This document shows, one piece after another, positions 18,435 through 27,496 of a stretch of 64,000 nt of DNA. Positions within the stretch are counted from its first letter, which is position 1, and every line of letters starts with the position of its first letter. A program made the translations under genes and the position numbers. The notes beneath the pieces are model-generated. The model saw only the letters and a program-made list of their open reading frames with translations. It was not told the origin of the DNA and did no database searches. The stretch spans positions 186,001 to 250,000 of the forward strand of contig CAVPWR010000005.1 of assembly GCA_963709555.1 (NCBI GenBank), read 5' to 3'. The stretch comes from Sulfurisoma sp963709555 (GTDB lineage Bacteria; Pseudomonadota; Gammaproteobacteria; Burkholderiales; Rhodocyclaceae).

Positions 18435-18573
18435 CGCGAGGGGCGCCACCCAGTTCCTCGCGTTCGCTGGCGGGGCGTTAAGGCGCCCCGCCTCCCAGTA
18501 GGCCGGGAGCAACTTCCGGCTACGCCGTGATGGAGTCCGGCCGTTCGCGCCCCCGAGGTAGCGGGCGGCCGGA
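18435..18573 (+). other. Four tandem hairpins in the rnfB upstream region: candidate structured RNA or leader
   Basis: The 340 bases between the methyltransferase and rnfB hold four successive strong stems. They are AACGCGAGG/CCTCGCGTT (18433-18464), GGCGGGGCG/CGCCCCGCC (18469-18492), GTAG-CCGG/CCGG-CTAC (18498-18523) and TCCGGCCG/CGGCCGGA (18536-18573). A TATAGT (18415-18420) just upstream could be a -10 element, which would place all four in a transcript. I recognise no known riboswitch. It could be a leader, a small RNA or a cluster of palindromic repeats. Confidence 0.45.
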
Positions 18574-18606
18574 TTCGAAGTGGCGTTGCTGCACTGCGGT
18601 GATCCT

Positions 18607-18620
18607 TTGTTTCAGGTCAA
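18607..18620 (+). promoter_or_regulatory. Candidate FNR/ANR box upstream of rnfB
   Basis: TTGTTTCAGGTCAA matches 8 of 10 FNR positions and is 82 bases before the rnfB start. If active, it would put the Rnf/PFOR cluster under oxygen control. A match by eye. Confidence 0.35.
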
Positions 18621-18701
18621 AGCGCTTGCGCTTGGCGTGGCGCATTGTGCGGTTGCAGCAACACCTCATGGTTGCCTGATAGTGGAGAGGGCTGGCGCGG
18701 G

Positions 18702-19580
18702 ATGGAATCGTTGTCGAATCTGATGGTCGCAGGGGCATTCATGGCCGCGCTCGGCGTCGCCCTGGCCATGCTGCTCGCCTTCGCCAACAAGAAGCTCTAC
18801 GTCTGGGAAGACCCGCGCATCGGCGAGGTGGAGGAACTGCTGCCCAAATCCAATTGCGGCGCCTGCGGCCAGGCTGGCTGCCGCGACTTCGCCGAGAAGG
18901 TGGTCTGCGGCGACATCATCCCGGCCCAATGCACGGTGAGCTCGCCGCAGCAGCGGCAGGGCATCGCCGACCTGCTCGGCGTCGCGGCCGGCGCGGTGGA
19001 AAAGAAGGTGGCGCGGCTGGCCTGCGGCGGCGGCCGCCACGTGGCCTTCCTGCGCGCCCGCTACGAGGGCCTGAAGACCTGCCGCGCGGCTGCGGTGGTG
19101 TCGGGCGGCGGCAAGGAATGCGCCTGGGGCTGCCTCGGGCTTGCCGACTGCGCCACGGTGTGCACCTTCGATGCGATCACCATGGATCGCCACGGCCTGC
19201 CGCTGGTCGATCCGGAAAAATGCACGGCCTGCAACGACTGCGTCGAGGTCTGCCCCAAGGGCCTGTTCAGCCTCGAGCCGGTGTCGCGCAAGCTGTGGGT
19301 GGCCTGCAAGAGCCAGGCCGACGGCGATACCGCCGAGGCCGCCTGCGAGGTGGCCTGCACCGCCTGCGGCAAGTGCGTGGCCGATGCGCCGCCGAAGCTG
19401 ATGCAGCTCGTCGGCAACCTCGCCACCATCAACTACGACTGGAACGACCAGGCCACGCGGGAACCGATCGAGCGCTGCCCGACCGGCGCCATCGTCTGGT
19501 ACGCCAAGCCCGACACGCCCGTCAAGGGCGCCGCCGCCAAGAAGATCCTGCGCAACGAGCCGCTGCCCGTGCTGCACTGA
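18702..19580 (+). CDS. rnfB: RnfB, iron-sulfur subunit of the Rnf complex
   Basis: RnfB is the membrane-anchored electron entry subunit that takes electrons from ferredoxin. ATG 18702 begins a hydrophobic helix (LMVAGAFMAALGVALAMLLAF). The RnfB-specific motif CGACGQAGCRDFAEKVV follows. Then come several cysteine clusters: CAWGCLGLADCATVCTFDAI, CTACNDCVEVCPKGLF and CTACGKCVADAPP. 292 residues, at the long end for RnfB. It is first in the cluster, 23 bases before the pyruvate:ferredoxin oxidoreductase, so a ferredoxin-producing enzyme directly follows the ferredoxin-oxidising subunit. Confidence 0.92.
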   Translation: MESLSNLMVAGAFMAALGVALAMLLAFANKKLYVWEDPRIGEVEELLPKSNCGACGQAGCRDFAEKVVCGDIIPAQCTVSSPQQRQGIADLLGVAAGAVEKKVARLACGGGRHVAFLRARYEGLKTCRAAAVVSGGGKECAWGCLGLADCATVCTFDAITMDRHGLPLVDPEKCTACNDCVEVCPKGLFSLEPVSRKLWVACKSQADGDTAEAACEVACTACGKCVADAPPKLMQLVGNLATINYDWNDQATREPIERCPTGAIVWYAKPDTPVKGAAAKKILRNEPLPVLH

Positions 19581-19603
19581 ATCGGAAATCAAGGAAACCC
19601 GCC

Positions 19604-22600
19604 ATGTCCATGCTCAAGAAATTCTTCTCCCTCGCCGACTCCGGCAGCCCGGAAGCCGCGGCCGCGACCGTCAAGTACCCCGGCGTGCGCGACGCCGTCG
19701 ATGGCAATACCGCCGTCATCCACGTCGAGCGGGAGTCGTCGGATGCCGCCGGCGCCTACCCGATCACGCCGTCGACGCAGATGGGCGAGTACTGGGCCGA
19801 GGAGGTCGCGGCGGGCCACCTCAACATTTCCGACAAGCCGCTGATCTTCATCGAGCCCGAGTCAGAGCATGCGGCGGCTGGCGTTACCGCCGGCATGTCG
19901 ATGACCGGCCTGCGCGCCACCAATTTCTCCTCGGCGCAGGGCGTGGCCTTCATGCACGAGTCGCTCTACGCCGCCGTCGGCAAGCGCCTGCCCTACGTGC
20001 TCAACATGGGCTGCCGCGCCATCACCAAGGCCTCGCTCAACGTGCACGCCGGCCACGACGACTACCATTGCGTCGATGACACCGGCTTCATCCAGATGAT
20101 GGCCAAGAACGCCACCGAGGCGGCCGACCTCAACCTGATCGGGCGCAAGGTGGCCGAGCTGTCGCTGACGCCGGCCATCATCGCCCAGGACGGTTTCCTC
20201 ACTACCCACCTGATCGAGTCGGCGCTGCTGCCCGAACGCGAACTCGTGGCTGAGTTCTGCGGCAGGCCCGACGACATCATTCCGACGCCGACGCCGGCGC
20301 AGCAGATGCTCTACGGTCCGACGCGCCGCCGCGTGCCGGCGATCTGGGACGTCGACAACCCGCTGCTGTCGGGCTCGGTGCAGAACCAGGACGCCTACAT
20401 GCAGGCCACTGCCGGCCAGCGCCCGTATTTCTTCGACCACATCGAGCAGATCACCGAAGCCTGCATGGCCGAGTACGCCGGCCTGACCGGCCGTCGCTAC
20501 AGCCGCGTCGCCACCTACAAGACCGAGGATGCCGACTGGCTGATCGTCGGCCAGGGCAGCATGATCGTGCAGGCCGAGGCCGTCGCCGACTACCTGCGCG
20601 AGACGCGCAAGCTCAAGGTCGGCGTGGTCAATATCGTCATGTTCCGTCCCTTCCCCGGCGACCTGCTCGGCCATCTGCTGAGCGGCAAGAAAGGCGTGAC
20701 GGTGCTGGAACGCACCGACCAGCCGCTGGCCGAAGACCTGCCGCTGATGCGCGAGGTGCGCGCCAGCGTCGGCAAGTGCCTCGAAAACGGACTGTCCGCC
20801 GGCGACGACAAGCCGTATCCAGCGTATGCCAGCTTCGCGGCGGGCGAAATGCCGCGCCTGTATTCCGGCTGCTACGGCCTGGGCTCGCGCGACCTGCAAC
20901 CCGAGGCACTGATCGGCGCCATCGAGAACATGCTGCCCGGCGCTGCGCATCGGAAGTTCTTCTACCTCTCGATCGACTTCGTCCGCGACCCGCTGAACCC
21001 GAAAGACGAGATCCACCAGCAGGACCTGGCCGAGAAATACCCGCACATCGGCGAGCTGGCGGTGCGTGGATCGGAAAACCCGAATCTGCTGCCCGCGGGC
21101 GCCATCACCGTGCGCATGCACTCGGTCGGCGGCTGGGGCGCGATCACCACCGGCAAAAACCTGGCGGTGACGCTGTTCGAGCTGCTCGGCTACGACATCA
21201 AGGCCAACCCGAAATACGGTTCGGAGAAGAAGGGCCAGCCGACCACCTACTACCTCTCGGCCGCGCCCGAGCCGATCCGCATCAACTGCGAGTACGTCTA
21301 TGTCGATGTCGTGCTCTCGCCCGATCCCAACGTCTTCGGCCACTCCAATCCGCTGTCCGGCCTGAAAAAAGGCGGCACCTTCATCATCCAGTCCAACCTC
21401 GGCGAGGCGACCTGGGCCAACTTCCCGCTGTGGGCGCAGAAGTTCATCGTCGACAACGACATCCACGTCTTCTACCTCGACGCCTTCCAGATCGCCCGCG
21501 AGGAGGCCGGCTCGCCCGACCTTCAGCTGCGCATGCAGGGCAACGTCTTCCAGGGCGCCTTCTTCGCCGCCAGCCCGACCATGGCCAATGCGGGATTGAC
21601 CGAGGATGCGCTGTTCACCGCCATCGAGAACCAGCTGCAGTCCAAGTTCGGCGGCAAGGGCAAGCGCGTGGTCGAGGGCAACCTGCGCGTGGTGCGCCGC
21701 GGCTTCACCGAGCTGACCGAGATCACGGCCAAGGAAGTGGGCGCCACCAACAAGCAGCTGGCCAGGAAAGATGCCGGCCTGCCCATCATGCTGCGCCAGC
21801 TGCCCGAGACCGATGGCAAGGTCGCCGACATCCACCGCTTCTGGGAACAGACCGGCCACTTCTACGCCACCGGCAAGGGCAACGACAACCTGGTCGATCC
21901 CTTCATCGGTGCCTCGCTGGTGCCGGCGGCCACCGGCGTGTTCCGCGACATGACCGGCATCCGCTTCGAGCACCCGGTGTGGATCGCCGAAAACTGCACG
22001 GCCTGCGGCAACTGCTACACCGAGTGCCCGGACTCGGCCATTCCCGGCCTGGTCAATCCGGTGGCGGACGTGTTCACCACGGCCATCAACCGCATCGAAA
22101 CCGGCGGTACGCCGACGCGCTACCTCAGGCGCGCCGCGCGCACCGTCGAGAAGAAACTGCGCGGCCTCATCAGTGGCGACGGCGTGGCCGTGCGGCCGCT
22201 GATCGACGAGGCCATCGCGGCCACGGTGGCCGAGGCCGCCGAGGACGATCGTGCCAGGATGGCCGACGAGTTCAAGCTGCTTGCCGCCACGCTCGGCGAC
22301 TTCCAGTTCGGCACCACCAAACCCTACTGGACGCAGAAGGAGAAGAAGGCCAAGGGCAGCGGCGGCCTCTTCTCCATCACCATCAATCCCTACACCTGCA
22401 AGGCCTGCGCGCTGTGCGTGACGGTGTGCGAGGACGACGCGCTGAAGATGGTGACGCAGACCGACGCGTCGGTGGAGCGGCTGCGCGACGACTGGAACTT
22501 CTGGTTGTCCCTGCCGACGACGGCGAAGGAGTACAGCCGCATCGACAGCCTCGACGAGAAGATCGGCGCGCTGGAAACCCTGCTGCTCGACAAGCACAAC

Positions 22601-24535
22601 TACAGCTCGATGAACTGCGGCGACGGCGCCTGCCTCGGCTGCGGCGAGAAGACGGCGATCCACCTGTTCACCTCGACCGTCAGCGCCCTGCTGCAGCCCC
22701 GCGTCAAGGCCTTCGTCGAGAAGCTCGACGACCTGATCACGCGCCTCGAGCAGCACATGCGCATCAAGCTGGCGGCGGCCGTCGATTTGTCCGACGCCGG
22801 CGCAATCGTCAAGGCGGTGGAAGCCACCGGTTATCACGACCTGACCTTGTCCAACCTGGCGGCCAAGCTGAACGAGAACAAGCCCTCGCAGCCGCTCGAT
22901 CCGGCCTGGGTCAAGAACACCGCGCAGCTGCTGGAAAAACTGAAAGACCTCAAGTGGCGCTACGTCGAAGGCCCGAGCAAGCGCGGCCGCGCCGACATGG
23001 GCGTGGTCAACTCGACGGGCTGCACCTCGGTGTGGGGCGCGACCTATCCCTTCCATCCCTATCCCTTCCCCTGGACTTCGCACCTGTTCCAGGATTCGCC
23101 CTCGGTGGCGATGGGCCTCTTCGAGGGCCACATGGCCAAGATGGCCGAGGGCTTCAAGGCCGTGCGCCGGGCCGAGAAGGAACTGGCCGGCGACTATCTG
23201 CCCGACCGCGACGACGACTTCTTCCGCCGATTCACCTGGAGCAAGTTCTCGGCCGAGGAGTGGGAGCTGTGCCCGCCGGTGGTATCGATCGGCGGCGACG
23301 GCGCCATGTACGACATCGGCTTCCAGAACCTGTCGCGCGCGCTGATGTCGGGCATGCCGATCAAGGTGCTGGTGGTCGATACGCAGGTGTATTCCAACAC
23401 CGGCGGCCAGGCCTGCACCTCGGGCTTCATCAGCCAGGTGTCCGACATGGCGCCCTTCGGCGTCGCCCAGCGCGGCAAGCAGGAAACGCGCAAGGAGATC
23501 TCGCTGATCGGCATGGCCCACCGCACCTCCTTCGTCATGTCGGGCACCATCGCCCACCCGACGCACCTGATCGAAAACTATATCGACGGCCTCAACAGCC
23601 GCCGCCCGGCGCTGTTCAACATCTATGCCGTCTGCCCGCCCGAACACGGTGTCGGCGACGACAAGAGCGTCGACCAGAGCAAGCTCGCCGTCGAGGGTCG
23701 CGCCTATCCGCTGTTCCGCTTCGATCCCGATGCCGGCGTCACCTTCAGCGAGTGCGTCAGCCTCGAAGGCAACCCGGCCCCGGACGAGGACTGGCCGACC
23801 TACAGCCTCAAGTACATCGATGACCTGGGCGCGCCCGCGACGATGACGCTGCCGATGACCTTCGCCGACTTCGCCGCGACCGAGGCGCGTTTCTCCAAGC
23901 AGTTCCGCAAGGCTCCGCCCGAGGCGTGGAACGACGACATGGTGATGCTGGCCGATTTCCTCCAGCTCGACAAGGACGAGCGCGAAGGCAAGTTCCCCTA
24001 CATCTGGGCCGTCGATGGCAAGAACCGGCTGATGCGGCTGCTGCTCACCGAGGATCTGGTGCGTGCATCGGAAGAACGCCTGAACTTCTGGCGTCAGCTG
24101 CGCGACATCGCCTCGACCAGCAAGGGCGCGGAAGATTCCGCCGCCGTGGTCGAGCGCGTGCGCGCCGAACTGATGGCTAAGATCACCGCCAGCCTCGGCA
24201 TGATGTCGACGGATGGCATGGCGCAAAATCTCGGCGCTGGCGACACGGTAAGCGCGGGCCATGGCGGCAACGGCGCGGCCGAAGGCTATGAGCCGGTCTG
24301 GGTCGAGTCGCCCGAGTGCACGGCCTGTGACGAATGCACCACCATCGCACCCAAGGCCTTCGCCTACAACGAGCAGAAGCAGGCCATCGTGACCAACCCG
24401 AAGGGCGCTAAATTCGCCGACCTGGTCAAGGCCGCCGAGAAATGCACGGCCGGTTGCCTGCACCCGGGCACGCCGTGGAACATGGCCGAGCCGGGCATCG
24501 AGAAGCTGATGGCGCGGGCGGCGAAGTACAACTGA
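19604..24535 (+). CDS. nifJ: Giant pyruvate:ferredoxin (2-oxoacid) oxidoreductase with C-terminal ferredoxin domain
   Basis: A 1643-residue enzyme expected to oxidise pyruvate to acetyl-CoA and CO2 while reducing ferredoxin. The N-terminal domain has GAYPITPSTQMGEYW. The gamma-type domain has MHSVGGWGAITTGKNL near residue 504. Two ferredoxin motifs lie near 797 (CTACGNCYTECPDSAIPG) and 931 (CKACALCVTVCEDDAL). The TPP domain has CLGCGEKTAIH near 1008, GGDGAMYDIGFQNLSRALMSG-type sequence near 1230 and YSNTGGQACTSGF. Usual PFORs are about 1170-1200 residues. The extra length comes from an enlarged spacing between the ferredoxin motifs, a roughly 120-residue helical insert after CLGCGEK, and a C-terminal ferredoxin (CTACDECTT with CTAGC, from about 1571). 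Pyruvate as substrate is inference. Confidence 0.9.
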   Translation: MSMLKKFFSLADSGSPEAAAATVKYPGVRDAVDGNTAVIHVERESSDAAGAYPITPSTQMGEYWAEEVAAGHLNISDKPLIFIEPESEHAAAGVTAGMSMTGLRATNFSSAQGVAFMHESLYAAVGKRLPYVLNMGCRAITKASLNVHAGHDDYHCVDDTGFIQMMAKNATEAADLNLIGRKVAELSLTPAIIAQDGFLTTHLIESALLPERELVAEFCGRPDDIIPTPTPAQQMLYGPTRRRVPAIWDVDNPLLSGSVQNQDAYMQATAGQRPYFFDHIEQITEACMAEYAGLTGRRYSRVATYKTEDADWLIVGQGSMIVQAEAVADYLRETRKLKVGVVNIVMFRPFPGDLLGHLLSGKKGVTVLERTDQPLAEDLPLMREVRASVGKCLENGLSAGDDKPYPAYASFAAGEMPRLYSGCYGLGSRDLQPEALIGAIENMLPGAAHRKFFYLSIDFVRDPLNPKDEIHQQDLAEKYPHIGELAVRGSENPNLLPAGAITVRMHSVGGWGAITTGKNLAVTLFELLGYDIKANPKYGSEKKGQPTTYYLSAAPEPIRINCEYVYVDVVLSPDPNVFGHSNPLSGLKKGGTFIIQSNLGEATWANFPLWAQKFIVDNDIHVFYLDAFQIAREEAGSPDLQLRMQGNVFQGAFFAASPTMANAGLTEDALFTAIENQLQSKFGGKGKRVVEGNLRVVRRGFTELTEITAKEVGATNKQLARKDAGLPIMLRQLPETDGKVADIHRFWEQTGHFYATGKGNDNLVDPFIGASLVPAATGVFRDMTGIRFEHPVWIAENCTACGNCYTECPDSAIPGLVNPVADVFTTAINRIETGGTPTRYLRRAARTVEKKLRGLISGDGVAVRPLIDEAIAATVAEAAEDDRARMADEFKLLAATLGDFQFGTTKPYWTQKEKKAKGSGGLFSITINPYTCKACALCVTVCEDDALKMVTQTDASVERLRDDWNFWLSLPTTAKEYSRIDSLDEKIGALETLLLDKHNYSSMNCGDGACLGCGEKTAIHLFTSTVSALLQPRVKAFVEKLDDLITRLEQHMRIKLAAAVDLSDAGAIVKAVEATGYHDLTLSNLAAKLNENKPSQPLDPAWVKNTAQLLEKLKDLKWRYVEGPSKRGRADMGVVNSTGCTSVWGATYPFHPYPFPWTSHLFQDSPSVAMGLFEGHMAKMAEGFKAVRRAEKELAGDYLPDRDDDFFRRFTWSKFSAEEWELCPPVVSIGGDGAMYDIGFQNLSRALMSGMPIKVLVVDTQVYSNTGGQACTSGFISQVSDMAPFGVAQRGKQETRKEISLIGMAHRTSFVMSGTIAHPTHLIENYIDGLNSRRPALFNIYAVCPPEHGVGDDKSVDQSKLAVEGRAYPLFRFDPDAGVTFSECVSLEGNPAPDEDWPTYSLKYIDDLGAPATMTLPMTFADFAATEARFSKQFRKAPPEAWNDDMVMLADFLQLDKDEREGKFPYIWAVDGKNRLMRLLLTEDLVRASEERLNFWRQLRDIASTSKGAEDSAAVVERVRAELMAKITASLGMMSTDGMAQNLGAGDTVSAGHGGNGAAEGYEPVWVESPECTACDECTTIAPKAFAYNEQKQAIVTNPKGAKFADLVKAAEKCTAGCLHPGTPWNMAEPGIEKLMARAAKYN
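24227..24248 (+). repeat. Interspersed motif copy in the PFOR linker
   Basis: The core TCGGCGCTGGCG plus AC and ACGG is present; the AAAG start is altered to AATC. It encodes LGAGDT in the Gly/Ala linker just before the C-terminal ferredoxin domain. Confidence 0.6.
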
Positions 24536-24569
24536 GCTGACACGTATGAAACACGATGTTTGGTGCGTA

Positions 24570-24840
24570 ATCGGGCCGGCGGGGTGCTCTGCTCCGCCCA
24601 TGTCCCCCGTCGGCGGTCTTCGACCGCCTCCCTCCACGGCTTGCCCTGCATGGCAAGCCGGCTCCGGCAGCGCGGAGCAGTGCTCCGCGAAACCCTGCCT
24701 ACTCCCTCCTTTACTTCGCTGCGCAGAGCACCCCACCGGCCCGATCGGGAAGCGCCGTGGGTGTTCGGCGATCCGGCAGCACCGGCGTATCACGCCATGG
24801 GTGGCGGGTGGCCGACGCAGCGAAGTAAAGAAGGAGGGAC
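24570..24840. repeat. Composite inverted-repeat element between the PFOR gene and rnfC
   Basis: The 432 bases without a gene contain two long inverted repeats. The first pairs 24570-24592 (ATCGGGCCGG, one variable base, GGGGTGCTCTGC) with 24723-24745, 22 of 23 matching. The second pairs 24701-24724 (CTCCCTCCTTTACTTCGCTG) with 24816-24839, with a two-base gap. A perfect palindrome GCGGAGCA-G-TGCTCCGC lies at 24674-24690. The rest (24841-24967) shows nothing clear. It may be a REP/MITE-like insertion and could act on the mRNA between the two genes. Confidence 0.6.
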
Positions 24841-24967
24841 CGGGCGCAGCCCGGTTCGGATGACATGAGCAGCGGCGGCCACCCGTCACCCGTGGCGCGC
24901 CCCAACCCCCAACGAACAAGACGTTTTATGCGTCGCCCGTGGCGCGAAGTGCGGTGGAGCCACTGAC

Positions 24968-26335
24968 ATGAAGCTCCTCTCCTACTTCCGCGGCGAAGCC
25001 TTCCAGCGTGGCGTGCATCCGCCGTCGTGCAAGATGACGGCAGGCAACGCGATCCGCCGCCTGCCCTATCCGCAAAGGGTGACGGTGCCGCTGTCGCAGC
25101 ACATCGGCAAGCCGCCGCGCGCCATCGTGCGCGTCGGGCAGGAGGTGGTGCGCGGCCAGCCGGTAGCCCGCACCGAGGACTGGCTGTCGGTGCCGCATCA
25201 CGCGCCGCTGACCGGCGTGGTCGAGGCCATCGAGTTGCGGCCGTCGGCGCGCGGGCCGTGGACCCAGTCCATCGTGATCCGCGCCCATTCCGGCGCCTCG
25301 CAGGAGGATCTGTGGGGCCAACCGCGCGACATGGCCGCCGCCAGCGGTGAGGACATCCTGCAGGCGGTGTGGGATGCGGGCATGGTCGGCCTCGGCGGCG
25401 CCGCCTTTCCGACGCATGCCAAGCTCTCGGTGCCGAAGCAGGCCAAGGTGCATACCCTGGTGGTCAACGGCTGCGAGTGCGAGCCCTATCTCACTTGCGA
25501 CCACCGGGTCATGGTCGAGGAAGCCGATGACCTGGTGCGCGGCATCCGCTATGCCATGCGCGCCACCGGCGCAGTGCGCGCCATCGTCGGCATCGAGGAC
25601 AACAAGCCGGACGCGCGCACTGCGCTGGAGGCCGCCATCGCCCGCGCCGGCGCGATTGCCGAAGGCGACATCCATGCCGAACTGGTGCCGACCAAGTACC
25701 CGCAGGGCTCGGAAAAAATGCTCATCATGGCGCTGTTCGGCGTCGAGGTGCCCTCGGGCGCGCTGCCGCTGTCCATGGGCATGGTGGTGAGCAACGTCGG
25801 CACGCTCTCCGCGCTGGGGCGCCTGCTGCCGGCGGGGCAGGCGCTGACCGAGCGCGTCGTCACCGTCACCGGCCCCGGCGTGGCGCGGCCCGGCGACTAT
25901 CGCGTGGCGCTGGGCACGCCGCTCAAGTTCGTGCTCGACTACGCCGGCGCACCGGCCGTCGATGCCATGGCGGCGCGCCAGGTGATACTCGGCGGGCCGA
26001 TGATGGGCCAGGCCATCGCCTCGCTCGACGTGCCGATCACCAAGGGTGTCTCCGGCGTGCTGGTGTTCCGCCACGAGGACATGGCCGAGCGCGAAACCCG
26101 CCACACCTACCCCTGCATCAAGTGCGGCGAGTGCGTCGAGTCCTGCCCGATGGGACTCAATCCATCCTCGCTGGGCATGCTCGCCGCCAAGCGCGAGTAC
26201 GACCTGATGGGCAGCGACTACCACCTCGGCGACTGCTTCGAGTGCGGCTGCTGCACCTATGTCTGTCCTTCCAACATTCCGCTGGTCCAGCACTTCCGGG
26301 TAGCGAAGCAGATCCTGCGCGAAAAGGCCGCCTAG
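24968..26335 (+). CDS. rnfC: RnfC, NADH-binding flavoprotein subunit of Rnf
   Basis: The subunit that exchanges electrons with NAD(H). 455 residues with an N-terminal barrel-sandwich region (FRGEAFQRGVHPP), an NADH/FMN-binding region (GLGGAAFPTHAKL, VVNGCECEPYLTCDHRVM, KYPQGSEKMLI) and two [4Fe-4S] motifs (CIKCGECVESCPMGL and CFECGCCTYVCPSNI). The length fits the short RnfC form without the long repeated tail. rnfD follows after three bases. Confidence 0.95.
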   Translation: MKLLSYFRGEAFQRGVHPPSCKMTAGNAIRRLPYPQRVTVPLSQHIGKPPRAIVRVGQEVVRGQPVARTEDWLSVPHHAPLTGVVEAIELRPSARGPWTQSIVIRAHSGASQEDLWGQPRDMAAASGEDILQAVWDAGMVGLGGAAFPTHAKLSVPKQAKVHTLVVNGCECEPYLTCDHRVMVEEADDLVRGIRYAMRATGAVRAIVGIEDNKPDARTALEAAIARAGAIAEGDIHAELVPTKYPQGSEKMLIMALFGVEVPSGALPLSMGMVVSNVGTLSALGRLLPAGQALTERVVTVTGPGVARPGDYRVALGTPLKFVLDYAGAPAVDAMAARQVILGGPMMGQAIASLDVPITKGVSGVLVFRHEDMAERETRHTYPCIKCGECVESCPMGLNPSSLGMLAAKREYDLMGSDYHLGDCFECGCCTYVCPSNIPLVQHFRVAKQILREKAA

Positions 26336-26338
26336 ACC

Positions 26339-27496
26339 ATGACTGCCTCGATAGAGATTCGCTCCGCCCCGCACGTCAGCAGCCCGCGCACGGTCGAGAA
26401 GATCATGCGCCACGTCGTCTGGTCGCTGCTGCCGATCTGCGCCTTCTTCATTTTCCAGTACGGCCTGTCGGCGCTGGCTTCGCTCATCGTCATCACCGGC
26501 GCCTGCCTCGCCACCGAGCGCTTCTTCGTCCGTACCGGCACCCAGGCGGGTAACCTCGGCGACTTTTCCGCCGTCATCACCGGCCTGCTGCTGGCGCTGA
26601 CGTTGCCGCCCGGTTTCCCGCTGTGGATGGGGGCGGTGGCCGGCTTCGTTTCGATCGCACTGGGCAAGGCGCTGTTCGGCGGCATCGGCTTCAACGTCTT
26701 CAACCCGGCGCTGGTCGGCCGCGCCTTCGTCCAGGCCGCCTTCCCCACGGCCATCGCCACCTATACGCCGTCCTTCCTCGACGGCCGCTTCCTCGAGTTC
26801 ATCCCGTCCTCGCTGGCCTGGCCCTTCATGCTGCCGCCCGACGCCGCGGCCTGGCTGCAGTCGAAGCACCTCGACGCGCTGGCCGGCGCGACGCCGCTGG
26901 CGAAGTGGAAATTCGACGGCGTCATGGCCAGCGGGTCGGAACTGCTGACCTCGCTTTCCGGCCACATGGCGGTCGGCCCCTCGCCGCTGCTGATCCTGCT
27001 CTGCGGCATCTACCTGGCGGCGCGGCGCTTCATGGACTGGCGCATCCCGGCCGCCATCCTCGGCAGCGCCGGCCTGACGGCGTGGATCCTCTTCGGCCTC
27101 GACCCGGTGCGCTACCCGAATCCCTTCTTCATGCTGTTCTCCGGCGGCCTCGTGCTGGGGGCGGTGTACATGGCGACCGACATGGCGACCTCGCCGGTGA
27201 CGCCCAAGGGCATGTGGGTCTATGGCGCGCTGATCGGCCTGCTCACCGTGGTCATCCGCTATTACAGCGGCCTGCCCGAAGGCGTGATGTACGCCATCCT
27301 CATCGCCAACGCCGCTTCGCCGCTGATCGAGAAGATCACCCAGCCTACGCCCTTCGGCAAGAGCGCCATGGCCGGCATCGGCAGGACGCGCAAGGGCGCC
27401 ACCTATCCGCTGAACCCGGGCTACATCTCGCGCGAGGATGCCAGCGCGGTCACGCCGAAGAAGCGCTTCCTGCCCAAGAAACCGAAGAAATCATGA
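26339..27496 (+). CDS. rnfD: RnfD, membrane flavoprotein subunit of Rnf
   Basis: A 385-residue polytopic protein homologous to NqrB. Helices run from about residue 30 (HVVWSLLPICAFFIFQYGL), with GGIGFNVFNPALVGRAF and the covalent FMN site LAGATPLAKWK (threonine). The motif GAVYMATDMATSPVTPKG is typical. It overlaps rnfG by four bases. Complete. Confidence 0.95.
   Translation: MTASIEIRSAPHVSSPRTVEKIMRHVVWSLLPICAFFIFQYGLSALASLIVITGACLATERFFVRTGTQAGNLGDFSAVITGLLLALTLPPGFPLWMGAVAGFVSIALGKALFGGIGFNVFNPALVGRAFVQAAFPTAIATYTPSFLDGRFLEFIPSSLAWPFMLPPDAAAWLQSKHLDALAGATPLAKWKFDGVMASGSELLTSLSGHMAVGPSPLLILLCGIYLAARRFMDWRIPAAILGSAGLTAWILFGLDPVRYPNPFFMLFSGGLVLGAVYMATDMATSPVTPKGMWVYGALIGLLTVVIRYYSGLPEGVMYAILIANAASPLIEKITQPTPFGKSAMAGIGRTRKGATYPLNPGYISREDASAVTPKKRFLPKKPKKS

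Noticed and set aside
18435..18573. A known riboswitch (TPP, cobalamin, SAM, cyclic-di-GMP, Moco) before rnfB
   Set aside because: None of the conserved core words I know for these classes is present; only stems are visible.
19862..24919. A 1685-residue open frame antisense to the PFOR gene
   Set aside because: It is a shadow of the GC-rich codon bias of the sense gene; it has no recognisable domains and is rich in His/Gly/Val typical of antisense frames.
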